Source of the DNA: Tautonia rosea
GTDB lineage: Bacteria > Planctomycetota > Planctomycetia > Isosphaerales > Isosphaeraceae
Direction: 5' to 3'
Length of the DNA: 64,000 nucleotides
Assembly: GCF_012958305.1 (NCBI RefSeq)
Contig: NZ_JABBYO010000005.1
Coordinates: 434,001 to 498,000 of the forward strand
Positions within the stretch are counted from its first letter, which is position 1, and every line of letters begins with the position of its first letter. A program made the translations under genes and the position numbers. A model generated the notes under the pieces. The model was not told where the DNA came from and did no database searches. It saw nothing but the letters and a program-made list of their open reading frames with translations. Positions 1-9,541 of this stretch are shown piece by piece.

Positions 1-2
1 TT

Positions 3-305
3 CCCGATCCGCTGGCCGTCCTGGCTGAAATGGCTCGACTCGTCGCTCCCGGCGGCACGCTCTTCGTGCGCGATCTCACCCGACCGAACAGTCAGAACGA
101 GCTCGATCGCTTCGTCCAGCTCTACGTCGGGCAGGAACCCGAACACGCTCAGGCCATGTTTCGAGACTCCCTCCACGCCTCTCTCACACTCGTCGAAGTC
201 CAACACATGGTTGCGTCGCTCGGCTTGCCTCAAGACGGGGTTCAGATGACCTCCGATCGCCACTGGACATGGACCTGGCGGCGGCCGACTCGACCATTGA
301 CCTGA
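3..305 (+). CDS. Class I SAM-dependent methyltransferase, C-terminal part
   Basis: The reading frame is open to the left edge, so this is the last 100 residues of a longer gene. The visible start reads PDPLAVLAEMARLVAPGG, the strand-4/strand-5 region typical of class I SAM methyltransferases (a loading helix, then V-x-P-G-G and a strand ending FVRDL). The substrate cannot be told because the SAM-binding N-terminus lies outside the window. It ends 21 bases before the alpha/beta hydrolase on the same strand, so the two may be co-transcribed. The internal ATG at 30 is not a likely start because the homologous sequence continues upstream of it. Confidence 0.75.
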   Translation, partial: PDPLAVLAEMARLVAPGGTLFVRDLTRPNSQNELDRFVQLYVGQEPEHAQAMFRDSLHASLTLVEVQHMVASLGLPQDGVQMTSDRHWTWTWRRPTRPLT

Positions 306-326
306 GGCGCCAGGAGTCGCTCCGCG

Positions 327-1187
327 ATGGCTTCGATCCCTATCCCTCTCTTCCCGACCCCCGCCGACCTGACTATCCCCTGCCCCGGTGGTCCAAATCT
401 CAAGGCCTGGCACTGGCGAAGCCCTCAACCTCAGGGCGTCCTCTTGCTCTCGCATGGCCTGGGAGAGCATGCGGGCCTTTATCGCACGTTGGCCGAGTAC
501 CTCGTAACCACGCTCGAACTCGATGTTCTAGGCGTCGACTTTCTGGGGCATGGCCGGAGCCCGGGTCGTCGCGGCCATCTCGCCCATTACGAGCAATTGA
601 TCGACAACCTTGATTCGGCGATCCAGTGGGCGAAGCAAGAACGCCCTGGGCTTCCCCGATTCCTCCTCGGCCACTCCAACGGCGGCGTCGTGGCCGCTCA
701 GACCGTGTTGCGTTTTCCTGATGCGGTCGATGGGCTGATCCTCTCGAACCCGGCCTTTCGATTGAAGTACCGCCCCCCCTGGCACAAGCTCGCCATCGGC
801 CACACCCTGCGAGTCATCGCCCCCTGGATCACCATCAGCGGGGCCTTACCCATCGAAGACCTCTCGCGAGATCCACTCCAGCAGGTCCAGCTCGCATCCG
901 ATCGACTCATCCATACCCGAGTGGGCGCTCCTCTGTTCTTTGGAATGCTCAATGCAGGGGAAGACGCGCTGGCCAAGGCTTCGCAGTTCCAACTCCCGTT
1001 GCTGCTGATTGTCGGGCCAGACGATCCAGTCATCGATCCCGACACCGGTCTGGCCTTTTTCGACCGCTACGGTGGATCGGAAAAGACCTTGCTCGCCCCT
1101 CCTGGATTCCGTCACGATCCTTTGTTCGAGAAGGATCGAGGACGAATCTATCACGGACTCGCCAACTGGCTCCTGTCGAGACGATGA
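327..1187 (+). CDS. Alpha/beta hydrolase, monoacylglycerol lipase / S33 type
   Basis: A 286-residue protein with the features of the lysophospholipase / monoglyceride lipase branch. These are an oxyanion HG motif (LSHGLGEH, about residues 42-48), the G-H-G-R-S-x-G-x-R-G region near 75-83, a nucleophile elbow GHSNGG (Ser about 117), an acidic residue in VGPDDPVID, and a C-terminal His in FRHDP. There is no signal peptide, so a cytoplasmic esterase acting on monoacylglycerol or similar short esters is likely. The exact substrate is not visible. It follows the methyltransferase closely and converges with the heparinase-type gene on the other strand. Confidence 0.85.
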   Translation: MASIPIPLFPTPADLTIPCPGGPNLKAWHWRSPQPQGVLLLSHGLGEHAGLYRTLAEYLVTTLELDVLGVDFLGHGRSPGRRGHLAHYEQLIDNLDSAIQWAKQERPGLPRFLLGHSNGGVVAAQTVLRFPDAVDGLILSNPAFRLKYRPPWHKLAIGHTLRVIAPWITISGALPIEDLSRDPLQQVQLASDRLIHTRVGAPLFFGMLNAGEDALAKASQFQLPLLLIVGPDDPVIDPDTGLAFFDRYGGSEKTLLAPPGFRHDPLFEKDRGRIYHGLANWLLSRR

Positions 1188-1252
1188 TCCCAACGACTTC
1201 TCGTTTCGGATAGATGCGTCAGCGACTCCCGACCTCGCGGGCCGCTCGACCC

Positions 1253-4054
1253 TTACTTCAATCGGTCGGATCGTGCGATCCGAGGCACAATGAATCGGTG
1301 CGGCCCCTTCACCGTGACATTCGGAAACTGATAGTAGTTCGCCTCATCGGTCTCTGATTGGAGCAAGAACCCCGGCTCTTCTCGAACGACGATTCGCCCC
1401 CGACGTTCAGGCCCGTTCTCCGCGTGGTCAATCGTCCATGCTCGTGCGACATCCCCTCCATGAGAGATGATCAACGTCCTCCCGGCCAATCGCTCCGGAT
1501 CGGCAATCAGGCCCTCGGTTTCAAACCAACCGAGTCCTCCCGAGCCGGGCGCTCGCACAACCTTGCGGATTCTCCCCTCAACCCGTTCTTGTTCGACCCG
1601 AATCCCTTCGTACGATACGAAGGTGCCGCCGACCAGGGTTATCCCTTCGGATCGAACTCGGACGAGTAATCCGTCGGTATTCAGGACCGTGCCGTCCGTG
1701 AATCGAACCGATTGAGGCGTACCCGGACTTGTGTTGAACAGAAGGAACTCGGTTCCGGTCACCGTCTCCAGCACAATCAAGATCGTTCCTTCCGGAGACT
1801 CCACACGCCCCACTCGCCGGATACCCGAACGATCCGGAGGTTCGTAAAGGGTCACAAACGTCGACTTCAGTGCTTCCGGTTCATGAGACGACTTCCGAAG
1901 GATCAGGACCCCCCGATCCTCTTCCGAAAGATCGGGAGCATGCCCCGTATACAGGGTCGCCTCGCCGCGATTGAGCAAATGCAACCGGATCAAGGGGCCC
2001 GACGGTCCGTGTAACTCAGCGAAGGTTGGACCCTCGATCTGGCCGTTCTGAAGCTCCGAAAACGCGCCGAATGCCTGAAGAAACCAACGACCATCCTCTA
2101 CCCTGGCGTTGGGGACGTAGACGATCGAACTCGGCAACAAGGTTTGGGGCCCCGGTTCGAGCGGTTGGATGGTCCTCCAGTACGCCGAGGAGTTCGGCGG
2201 CGCATGATAGAGCGCATCATGCTGATGCCCACCATGCACCTCGAACACACCAACCGCGAACCGAACCTGTGCGTCGTGCACCACCGCCAACGTATGCCGA
2301 TAGCGAGTACTGCTCGCCGGATAGGCTCGCGGGTCACTCATGGTGACCACTTGCAGATCTGATTCCGCGGCAAAGAACAGGATATTGCTTCCGGGGGCTG
2401 GCCTTCGTGCTTCGGCCGGAGATTCGCGCTGGTTCAGTCCGTTGAGGATCACCAGATTGTGGGCAGCCGACGACCGCTCCCAACCGCTCGTGGTGGGGCC
2501 GTAGTCGTCCAGATCGCCGAGAACCGTCCGCCCTCCAAAGGCCAGTCGCATGCCAAGCCGATCGTATCGTGCCTCGCCGTAATCGGAAAAACCCCGTAGC
2601 TCCAGATCGATGGCCGAGTCCCCCTCTCCGGTCGAAAGCCTCGCCAGTCCGGCACCTCCCAGAAGAGTCGGCGCACGAGTCGGCTCTCGGATCGACATGG
2701 CCGGCCAGGAAACCTGCTGAACCTGTTCGACAGCCGGGTCCACAATCGCCGCGTCTCCAGCCTTTCGAGCCAGTGGGATCAAGGCCGCCAGTGATGCCCC
2801 CGGTCGGTCGACCTCTGGCGATTCCGCCAGAGCGATTGGATCAGAACCGGTGACCACGGTGGGAGCCCTTGCAGTCAATCCTCCCCCGACCGTGTCCAGT
2901 TCCGGCACGAATCCTTGAAACCAGCCATCAATTAACCCGAGAACACGCCGATGTGCTTCCGGATCAACCGATTTCCAGTGCCCATCGTGATAAAAACCTC
3001 GACGAGCCAGGGCATCGAGCGTTCGCAGGCCCGCGGATCTGAGTTTCGGATCATCCAGCAAGTGACCCACCGCGAGTAATCCCCTTGCTGCGTAGAGGGA
3101 CTGCTCGTCATGCGGGTCGGGATGCCCGAGAAGAAACTGCGCCGAGGCTCTGAAAAATTCCTCCTCGATCACACGGCGCGGCTCTGGCTCGCCCAGCAGT
3201 GTCCCCGCCTCGCCAATCGCCGGGTCATCGCGGAGGATCGCATAAGCGATCACGAGATTCATCGGGACGTTCAACGCCCCGGATCGGTCCCATTTTGCCG
3301 ATCGGAACTCTTCTCGGTAGGGTGGCTTGAGGTTTGCCGGCTGAAAGAATTTCGGCTGGCTTGGATGATCAAAATGAACCGCGTACTCCGGATAGACCTG
3401 AGCAAACCGGAGCAAGATTACCGCGGCCAGGGTCGCCACCTTCGGATCGCGGTCTTCAGGGATTGCGTCCCGATGGCGGATGGCCGCATAGAGTGCGAAC
3501 CGCGCGAGAAACGTCCGAGCAAGATCGTCTCGCTTCGCATCCAGGTATATCCGTTCCTGGGGATATCGGGCCCGATTCCCTTCGACAAGGTGGTACGGGT
3601 ATTGGTGCGTGACACCTTTCAGCACCTCAACCGCCTGCGACGGAATCGCGTTGTTCACTTTCGTGGGGATCGTATCGTTCGGAAAGCTCGCTTCACAGTT
3701 CCGGCAGGTCAGGAGTTCCGGCGATCGGACCGACCAGGAGAAGGTCTCTCCCGTCTCTTGAGCTTCGCACGCGGGACATCTCACGAAGTAAAAGCCCGCT
3801 TGACTGGGCACCAGATCGGCCACCGCCTGGGGTTCGAGCGCAAGCAGCGCCTCGACATCCGGATCAGACCAGAACTCGTCTTGCCAGGGAGCCGGCAGCG
3901 AGAATAAGGCGAAGGGATCAGCATCGGGAAGATCGGCAACCGATTGTGCCTGGCTGATCGCCGCAACGCCAAGACCAGCCAGAACGATCAAGACCCGGAC
4001 CGCCTTCGGGGCGATCGGATTGAGACGAGGATTCTGAGGATGGTGGAAGGTCAT
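1253..4054 (-). CDS. Secreted heparinase II/III family protein
   Basis: A 933-residue protein with an N-terminal signal peptide (hydrophobic VLIVLAGLGVAAIS, then A-Q-S). An N-terminal alpha/alpha-toroid region is followed at about 505-570 by the heparinase II/III-type beta-sandwich segment, with GFSDYGEARYD and S-A-A-H-N-L-V-I-L-N-G as signature-like stretches. Two C-x-x-C pairs (CPAC and CRNC, about residues 90-120) look like a small zinc ribbon before the toroid, as seen in several environmental members. The family cleaves uronic-acid polysaccharides by beta-elimination; the polymer here is unknown. A purine-rich GGAAGGA lies before the ATG. The gene stands alone on its strand. Confidence 0.8.
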   Translation of the reverse strand: MTFHHPQNPRLNPIAPKAVRVLIVLAGLGVAAISQAQSVADLPDADPFALFSLPAPWQDEFWSDPDVEALLALEPQAVADLVPSQAGFYFVRCPACEAQETGETFSWSVRSPELLTCRNCEASFPNDTIPTKVNNAIPSQAVEVLKGVTHQYPYHLVEGNRARYPQERIYLDAKRDDLARTFLARFALYAAIRHRDAIPEDRDPKVATLAAVILLRFAQVYPEYAVHFDHPSQPKFFQPANLKPPYREEFRSAKWDRSGALNVPMNLVIAYAILRDDPAIGEAGTLLGEPEPRRVIEEEFFRASAQFLLGHPDPHDEQSLYAARGLLAVGHLLDDPKLRSAGLRTLDALARRGFYHDGHWKSVDPEAHRRVLGLIDGWFQGFVPELDTVGGGLTARAPTVVTGSDPIALAESPEVDRPGASLAALIPLARKAGDAAIVDPAVEQVQQVSWPAMSIREPTRAPTLLGGAGLARLSTGEGDSAIDLELRGFSDYGEARYDRLGMRLAFGGRTVLGDLDDYGPTTSGWERSSAAHNLVILNGLNQRESPAEARRPAPGSNILFFAAESDLQVVTMSDPRAYPASSTRYRHTLAVVHDAQVRFAVGVFEVHGGHQHDALYHAPPNSSAYWRTIQPLEPGPQTLLPSSIVYVPNARVEDGRWFLQAFGAFSELQNGQIEGPTFAELHGPSGPLIRLHLLNRGEATLYTGHAPDLSEEDRGVLILRKSSHEPEALKSTFVTLYEPPDRSGIRRVGRVESPEGTILIVLETVTGTEFLLFNTSPGTPQSVRFTDGTVLNTDGLLVRVRSEGITLVGGTFVSYEGIRVEQERVEGRIRKVVRAPGSGGLGWFETEGLIADPERLAGRTLIISHGGDVARAWTIDHAENGPERRGRIVVREEPGFLLQSETDEANYYQFPNVTVKGPHRFIVPRIARSDRLK

Positions 4055-4192
4055 GGGGCGGGATCCTTCCCGATTCGAAAGGGGGGCGAACCGTCCGAAT
4101 CAGGCGACACCTCGAAGCATCGCGGGACGGTGTCCGGGCAGTCCGTCCTGAACTGCCCGGCAATTCAACTGAGTGAGCAGTGATTATGCCGA

Positions 4193-4474
4193 TCAGGCCA
4201 CAGGGATCAATTCCGTATCGAGACGGCCCTCGATTAATTCATAAAGCTGCATGGTGCCGACCTTCTCCCCCGCTCCGAGTTTGACCCTGGCCTGACGATC
4301 TCTGGCCCGTTCCAGCTGGCCCTCGGAATGGAAGCAACAGTAGACTCCGTAATTTCTGAGCTCCTTTTGAGTTCCGTCAGTCCAGGGTGCGGCCACTTTG
4401 TGGATCGCGGGCCGATCACAGCCCTCGACATCACAAACAGGCGTATAGTGATAGAACAGGCTCGGATGGCTCAT
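4193..4474 (-). CDS. Conserved small hypothetical protein
   Basis: A 93-residue protein starting MSHPSLFYHYTPVCD. This ATG was chosen over an upstream one because AAGAGGAA lies 7-8 bases before it and the upstream residues are low-complexity. It carries four cysteines (CDVEGCD and VYCCFHSEGQ), which could bind a metal, followed by an acidic/basic C-terminal half. I do not recognise a named family. The layout (cysteine-rich core, no signal peptide) suggests a small cytoplasmic zinc-binding protein, which is an inference. It is separated from both neighbours by more than 100 bases and appears monocistronic. Confidence 0.7.
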   Translation of the reverse strand: MSHPSLFYHYTPVCDVEGCDRPAIHKVAAPWTDGTQKELRNYGVYCCFHSEGQLERARDRQARVKLGAGEKVGTMQLYELIEGRLDTELIPVA

Positions 4475-4683
4475 CGGTCGATTCCTCTTTCGGACGAGCC
4501 GCTTGCCGCAATGCGTGTCGGTCCTCCGATTGGGCCGAGATCCACGCGGCGACGGGGAGATCAATGACGTGGTAAGAACCGCAGAACCCCGTCATCATGA
4601 ATTGTAGGACGTGGCGACGAATCTCCCAAGGACAACTGACCGCGAATCGGGTGCCGGGAATCGTTTTTTCAGGAGCTGACTTC

Positions 4684-6660
4684 ATGGAAGGCCTGTGGTT
4701 GACCCCGTTGCTTTGGTGTCTGGGGCTGATCGCTCCGACTCAGTTGGGCCAACTCAATCCTCCAGCAGCGATCACGACGGAGGGGGTGCCCCCGATCTCC
4801 AGGACCCTCGAACGCGCGTTGGCCCCCTACCGGACGGTACCCGGTTTTGGCTTTGAGGGCTGGCTGGGAGACCGTCGGGAGTTGCTCATTCGGGCCGGTG
4901 CCGCCCCCTCCGGTCAGGTCTTCAGTGTCGTCACACCAGGTGCACCCCCTCAGCAGCTTTCACGGCTCTCGGCCCGCCTGCTCGGGGTCGAGCCTCGGCC
5001 CGGCCGCAACCAGTTTGTGGTGCTTTATGACACCGAAGGAAATGAATCCGTTCAACTTGCGTTGATTGACACCCGGGTGGGCCTGATCGGCCGCCTAACC
5101 GATGGCCACTCCCGCCACAGCGAGCCCCGATGGAGTCGAGATGGTCGAAGCCTCGCTCTGACCGGCGACGCTCGCAACGGCCGGGACTTCGATGTGTACC
5201 TCATCCGACCCGACGATCCCGAACCCACTCCCATTCTTCTGGCCGAAGCCGAGGGCCTGACCACGGTGGAAGATTGGTCGCCCGATGACCGTTCGGTGGT
5301 CACGGTCGAGGTCAATGCCGGACATGACGTTCGCGTGCGGACGATCGACGTGGAATCGGGAGCTTCGACCGTGATCCTTCCAGGTCCCGGCACTTCGGGC
5401 GTTCATAGCCCCGCCTCTCCTCGGTGGTCTGCCAATGGCGAGTCGATCTTCCTCACCGTCTATGACGGCGGAGAATATCGGCGCCTTGCCCGACTCGACC
5501 TCGCTTCCGGAGACCTCCAGATCCTCTCAGACTCGATTGAGACAGATGTCGAATCCTTCGCGGTCGCCGACGACGGCAAGACCCTCGCGGTCACGGTCCA
5601 CGACGATGGCTACTCATCGCTTCGGATTCTCGACGCCGAAACCGGTAAGGAACTGGCTCGTCCTGACGTTCCTGACGGTCAGATCGACAGCCTCTCGTTC
5701 CGCCCGGGTTCCAACGAGGTCGCCTTCAATCTCGAAACTCCCCGGGAGCCGTCACAGGCCTACTCCGTCATCGTTTCCACGGGTGTGGTCGTTCGATGGA
5801 CGCGAAGCCTCCCCGGCAGTACAGGGGTTCGCATTCCTAACTCTCCGGAACGTTTGCGGTATCCGTCCTTCGATGGTCGAGAGATTCCCGTCTTCATCTT
5901 CCGTCCTGATCCCCGCCGATTTCCCGGCCCTCGCCCTGTGCTGATCGACCTGCATGGTGGACCTCAGGCCCAGGCTCGCCCTTCGTTCCTGGGACCCGAC
6001 GCCTACATCGTCTCCGAACTGGGGATCGCCCTGGTCGTTCCCAACGTACGAGGCTCCAGCGGGTATGGACTCTCCTACCTTCAGCTCGACGATCGTGAAC
6101 ATCGCGAAGATGCCGTCCGAGATATCGGGGCGCTCCTCGACTGGATCGCCCACCAGCCTGAGTACGACCCGAATCGGCTCGTCATCCGAGGAGGGTCCTA
6201 TGGCGGTTATCTCGTGCTTGCCTCAATGGCTCGATTCGGCGACCGCATCACCGCGGGCATCAACCTCGCGGGCATTTCGGACTTCGAAACCTTCATGGCC
6301 GATCAACCACCGTTACGGCTCGACCTCCTTCGTCTCGAATTCGGCGACGAACGCGACCCGAACACTCAGGACTTCTTCCGGACCATCTCCCCGCTCCGAC
6401 GCGCCGACCAGATCACCAGCCCTTTGCTCGTCGTCCAGGGGCGAAACGATCCCCGCGTCCCGGTCGCCGAGGCCCGCCAAATCGTCGATGCCGTCCGAGA
6501 GAATGGTGTTCCGGTCTGGTACGTTCTCGCCGAAAACGAGGGACACGGCTATTCTCGGGCCGAGAATCTCGAATTCCTTCGAGCCGTCGAGGCGACCTTC
6601 CTGGTCGAGCATCTTCGGAAGACCCGATTGCCCGTCGATTCCGAGCCTTCATCCCCCTGA
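4684..6660 (+). CDS. S9 family prolyl oligopeptidase / acylaminoacyl peptidase, exported
   Basis: A 658-residue serine peptidase. The ATG at 4684 has AGGAG eight bases upstream and begins a signal peptide (MEGLWLTPLLWCLGLIAPTQ), so it is preferred to the earlier ATG at 4597. The first ~380 residues contain repeated W-S-x-D/N-G-x-S blades of a TolB/PD40-type beta-propeller. The C-terminal alpha/beta hydrolase domain has GGSYGG (Ser about 505), a D in QGRNDPRVP (about 590) and H in ENEGHGYSR (about 620), a complete triad. It likely degrades short peptides outside the cytoplasm. Its last 12 bases overlap the 3' end of the convergent membrane-protein gene. Confidence 0.9.
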   Translation: MEGLWLTPLLWCLGLIAPTQLGQLNPPAAITTEGVPPISRTLERALAPYRTVPGFGFEGWLGDRRELLIRAGAAPSGQVFSVVTPGAPPQQLSRLSARLLGVEPRPGRNQFVVLYDTEGNESVQLALIDTRVGLIGRLTDGHSRHSEPRWSRDGRSLALTGDARNGRDFDVYLIRPDDPEPTPILLAEAEGLTTVEDWSPDDRSVVTVEVNAGHDVRVRTIDVESGASTVILPGPGTSGVHSPASPRWSANGESIFLTVYDGGEYRRLARLDLASGDLQILSDSIETDVESFAVADDGKTLAVTVHDDGYSSLRILDAETGKELARPDVPDGQIDSLSFRPGSNEVAFNLETPREPSQAYSVIVSTGVVVRWTRSLPGSTGVRIPNSPERLRYPSFDGREIPVFIFRPDPRRFPGPRPVLIDLHGGPQAQARPSFLGPDAYIVSELGIALVVPNVRGSSGYGLSYLQLDDREHREDAVRDIGALLDWIAHQPEYDPNRLVIRGGSYGGYLVLASMARFGDRITAGINLAGISDFETFMADQPPLRLDLLRLEFGDERDPNTQDFFRTISPLRRADQITSPLLVVQGRNDPRVPVAEARQIVDAVRENGVPVWYVLAENEGHGYSRAENLEFLRAVEATFLVEHLRKTRLPVDSEPSSP

Positions 6661-8397
6661 GCGTTGGGCCAGGCGATCATCATCCTGCAAAGGCACATAC
6701 TCGAACACGAGGAATCGCTCTTCCCTACCCATCCCGTCGTCAACAATGCCGCCGTTGACCGTGTAGGAGCGGACGTCTCGAAGCTCGAAGCAAAGGCCGA
6801 TGACATCCAGCCAGGCCGCCAGGCCCAGATTGAAGCGGGGATCGTCGTTGTAGATGACAATCCGAAGCGGGTGCTCCTTCGACACCCGATCGAGTCGCGG
6901 CCGAGCAGGGTCCTGATCGATCGGCAAGGCGATCGCACGGTTGGAAAGGTACAACTCCAGCCGACCGAGCCGCCAGTAGGTCCCCTCGAATGTTGTCCCT
7001 CTCATGGCTCGACTACAACCCACCTCGGCCCCTCGGGCCACCTCGGGCCAGAACCATCGGGCGAAATCGCGAGTTCGCTGATCTTCTCGTGTGCGATATG
7101 GGTGGACCAGATCCGTCGTCAGCAGTCCCAACCCGATCACGGCCAGACCCACCAAGACCTGCGTCAACCGTCGCGCTCGATCCCCTTCCATCACGAACCG
7201 ATCCAGCAGCCTGGCCGCTCCGACGCCGATCATCACGCAGAGACTCGGCGCGATGTGCTGCATCGTGCGAGCCGACCCTCCATACGGGTACTGCCCCAGC
7301 ATTGAGGCGAGGAAGGTCATCCCGATCGGTGCCAGCAGGATCGCCACGAGCCCCCGACTCCCCGTCTTCCAGAGCGCAATCAGACCAAGAATTGCCAACA
7401 CCGTTGAGACAAGGCTCGCCCCTTGCTCGCCTCCAATCGGATAGCCGAACGCCTCCCCCACATGGGTCAGCAGCAACCACTGCGGCATCCGAAGCGGCTT
7501 GTCCATCGGTGGAAATGCCGCGGACCAGTAACCATCGCGATAAGTCGACGAAACTGCGTCGCTCTGATCGCCCGTGCTGAGTGCATAGACTCCCAGAAAG
7601 GTCAGACCGACCACCCCCAAGTACACGGTTCCAATTCTCCGGAGCTTGAGATCAGGCAGTTCCACGGATCGGGACCAGAGGATCGGCACCATCGCCACGC
7701 CGACCCCTCCTGCGACAAACGTTGCCGGATGCGAGCAGATCATCGCCACTGGAGCCACCAGCAGCATAAGCCGGAGGGCTCCCGTCCGTTCCGGCGATTT
7801 CAGCCAGACGATGGCCGGCAGCATCACGACCACTGCTGCCAGCAGATCGAACGCATACGGCTTGACCTCTACCGCATGTCGAATCGGCGCGTAGGACACC
7901 GCAAACACCGCCACCGCCAGCAGTGCTGCCAACGGGTTGATCGCCTTCCTTGCCATCCAGGCAAAGACGGGGACCGCGACCATCCCGCAAACCGCCGGAG
8001 CCAGCCGAAGCGCCCCCTCAGAAGGCCCAAGCACCACCACGATCAGGCGCTCGACCCACAAAAAACCGATTGGTGCAACCTGAGCGAAGGCCAGGGGTTC
8101 GATCAACTCCCCGAATCCCCTTCCCAGAAGATTCACCGCGACCATCGCCTCATCGCCCCAGAGCGGGCGATCCGACAAATAGCGAACCAATCGGATCAGA
8201 ACCCCGAAGGCCACAAACCCGATCAGCCATCGGTGGATGACCTGGGATCGATCGGGTTGCTCAACCACTTCGGACCGCGACCGCTCGACGGCCCCGAACA
8301 TTCGGCTAGGCTGGAACCGTCGGGTCCTCTCGACTCCTTCTGCAGAGGTCTCCACCGTGATGCCTCCGGTCGCCAGAAGTTCACTCCCCGATTCCAT
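6649..8397 (-). CDS. GT-C type (GT39-like) membrane glycosyltransferase
   Basis: A 582-residue protein with a short cytoplasmic N-terminus, then about ten hydrophobic segments. After the first segment comes the periplasmic loop motif WGDEAM, matching the D-E pair that marks the catalytic loop of GT-C enzymes such as dolichyl-phosphate-mannose mannosyltransferases and ArnT. The C-terminal ~150 residues are soluble. It probably moves a sugar from a polyprenyl-phosphate donor to an acceptor outside the membrane; donor and acceptor are unknown. The zinc-ribbon membrane protein gene lies 91 bases upstream on the same strand and may share its transcript. Confidence 0.8.
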   Translation of the reverse strand: MESGSELLATGGITVETSAEGVERTRRFQPSRMFGAVERSRSEVVEQPDRSQVIHRWLIGFVAFGVLIRLVRYLSDRPLWGDEAMVAVNLLGRGFGELIEPLAFAQVAPIGFLWVERLIVVVLGPSEGALRLAPAVCGMVAVPVFAWMARKAINPLAALLAVAVFAVSYAPIRHAVEVKPYAFDLLAAVVVMLPAIVWLKSPERTGALRLMLLVAPVAMICSHPATFVAGGVGVAMVPILWSRSVELPDLKLRRIGTVYLGVVGLTFLGVYALSTGDQSDAVSSTYRDGYWSAAFPPMDKPLRMPQWLLLTHVGEAFGYPIGGEQGASLVSTVLAILGLIALWKTGSRGLVAILLAPIGMTFLASMLGQYPYGGSARTMQHIAPSLCVMIGVGAARLLDRFVMEGDRARRLTQVLVGLAVIGLGLLTTDLVHPYRTREDQRTRDFARWFWPEVARGAEVGCSRAMRGTTFEGTYWRLGRLELYLSNRAIALPIDQDPARPRLDRVSKEHPLRIVIYNDDPRFNLGLAAWLDVIGLCFELRDVRSYTVNGGIVDDGMGREERFLVFEYVPLQDDDRLAQRSGG

Positions 8398-8488
8398 TTC
8401 CGGGAGTTCGACTGCTCGCCAAACGGTTCTTTACCCGATCGTCGCCAATCTCGCACCCCGAATTGCCGTCTCTCGGACCGTTCGACGA

Positions 8489-9142
8489 TCACTCTGGTCG
8501 GACCCACACAAAATGCCCCACCAGTAACCCCGCCAGGAATGCCAGGAAGAGCGCGATAAGGACAAACATCGACCACGAGAGCACCGCCAGCCGAGGAATG
8601 ACCACATCACGACTCACCCGAGGCCGCACGATCGCCTCGTTCGGTGTGCTCGATTCCAACGGATCGGGCCGCACTCCTCGCCCCGTGGGATTCTCGTGAA
8701 ACCTCAAGCCAATCGACTCCGGAACCGGCGGCTCAACCTCTTCGGAACGTCGATCTTCCGCAACTCGAACCCGAGATTCGGGTTGACCTCCCGATCGACG
8801 AACCTGCTCGACCTCCGGAAGTTGGCCAGGTTCCGCACGATCCTCGTCCGTGTCTTCGGGGAACATGGTTCGAAGCTCGTCCGAGCTAAGCTCGATGGCG
8901 TCAAAAAAACCCGACGCCTGCTGGTTCGCCTCGCCGGGTTCGGGGGGAACACCCGATGATTCCTCGGGAAACTCCGGAGCATGGGTTCCCAGGCCAGCAG
9001 CGGTCGAACCGGAGTTCGGTTCCGGGACGACCAGGCTCGTCCCGCATTTCGGACAGTTCACGGCTCGACCCACCCGCGAGGGAGCGACCCCAAGCAGTTG
9101 ACCGCACCGATCACATCGAAATTTCAATGGCTCGGGGGGCAT
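8489..9142 (-). CDS. Zinc-ribbon protein with C-terminal membrane anchor
   Basis: A 217-residue protein starting MPPEPLKFRCDRCGQ, with AGAGGAA about nine bases before the ATG. Residues 10-35 form a zinc ribbon of the MJ0042 type (CDRC ... CPKC, C-x2-C pairs about 18 apart). A long acidic, low-complexity linker follows, and one transmembrane helix (FVLIALFLAFLAGLLVGHF) closes the protein. This ribbon-linker-anchor design is common in planctomycete proteins of unknown role. The ribbon would face the cytoplasm if the single helix is a tail anchor, which is an inference. Confidence 0.75.
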   Translation of the reverse strand: MPPEPLKFRCDRCGQLLGVAPSRVGRAVNCPKCGTSLVVPEPNSGSTAAGLGTHAPEFPEESSGVPPEPGEANQQASGFFDAIELSSDELRTMFPEDTDEDRAEPGQLPEVEQVRRSGGQPESRVRVAEDRRSEEVEPPVPESIGLRFHENPTGRGVRPDPLESSTPNEAIVRPRVSRDVVIPRLAVLSWSMFVLIALFLAFLAGLLVGHFVWVRPE

Positions 9143-9541
9143 ACCGAAGGTTCCTCTGGGCAAGTCGTCACGAAATAATCCCCTGCATTGCGTCGTCCTT
9201 CAGAGTACGACCCCAGACCTTGGTCCGCCAGCGGACCGCCTCGGCTTCCTCCCGATGCTTGACCCTGCCCGACGGGACGACAGAATGGAGCCAGATGACG
9301 GGCCCATCGAACCGAAAATCAACGAAATGGTTCCATCGCCGCCCCAGATCGTCGCTCAAGGTGTCGTGTCCGAGAGCCTGAGAGTACCGGTTCGGGGCAA
9401 GGGCATCATCGTCTGAAGGGATTCACAGCTTCGCTTCATCCTGGGGCGAGCGGTTCCAGCCTTGATGAAACGGTCGTTTGACCTCGCGACTCGCCTTCGA
9501 AGGACGATGTGAGGACGAACGAGGACCCACAGGGAGGCCCC
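9143..9541. other. Intergenic region between divergent genes
   Basis: Nearly 400 bases separate the start of the zinc-ribbon gene (minus) from the start of the secreted esterase-like gene (plus), so promoters for both should lie here. I could not pick out a convincing -35/-10 pair. GGGAGG at about 9532 is the ribosome binding site of the rightward gene. The only coding candidate is the short minus-strand frame listed separately. Confidence 0.6.
9168..9359 (-). CDS. Possible small protein, unsupported start
   Basis: The minus strand is open from 9422 to 9168. From a TTG at 9359 it would encode 63 residues beginning MSDDLGRRWNHFVDF and rich in W, R, E and V, with a protein-like feel. There is no clear ribosome binding site, no ATG or GTG, and I recognise no family. 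It lies 25 bases upstream of the zinc-ribbon gene on the same strand. It may be a real small gene or simply chance open frame in GC-rich DNA. Confidence 0.25.
   Translation of the reverse strand: MSDDLGRRWNHFVDFRFDGPVIWLHSVVPSGRVKHREEAEAVRWRTKVWGRTLKDDAMQGIIS

Noticed and set aside
7423-8559. A 378-codon open frame on the plus strand
   Set aside because: It is antisense to the GT-C membrane protein; its translation is rich in H, R and Q and lacks any domain.
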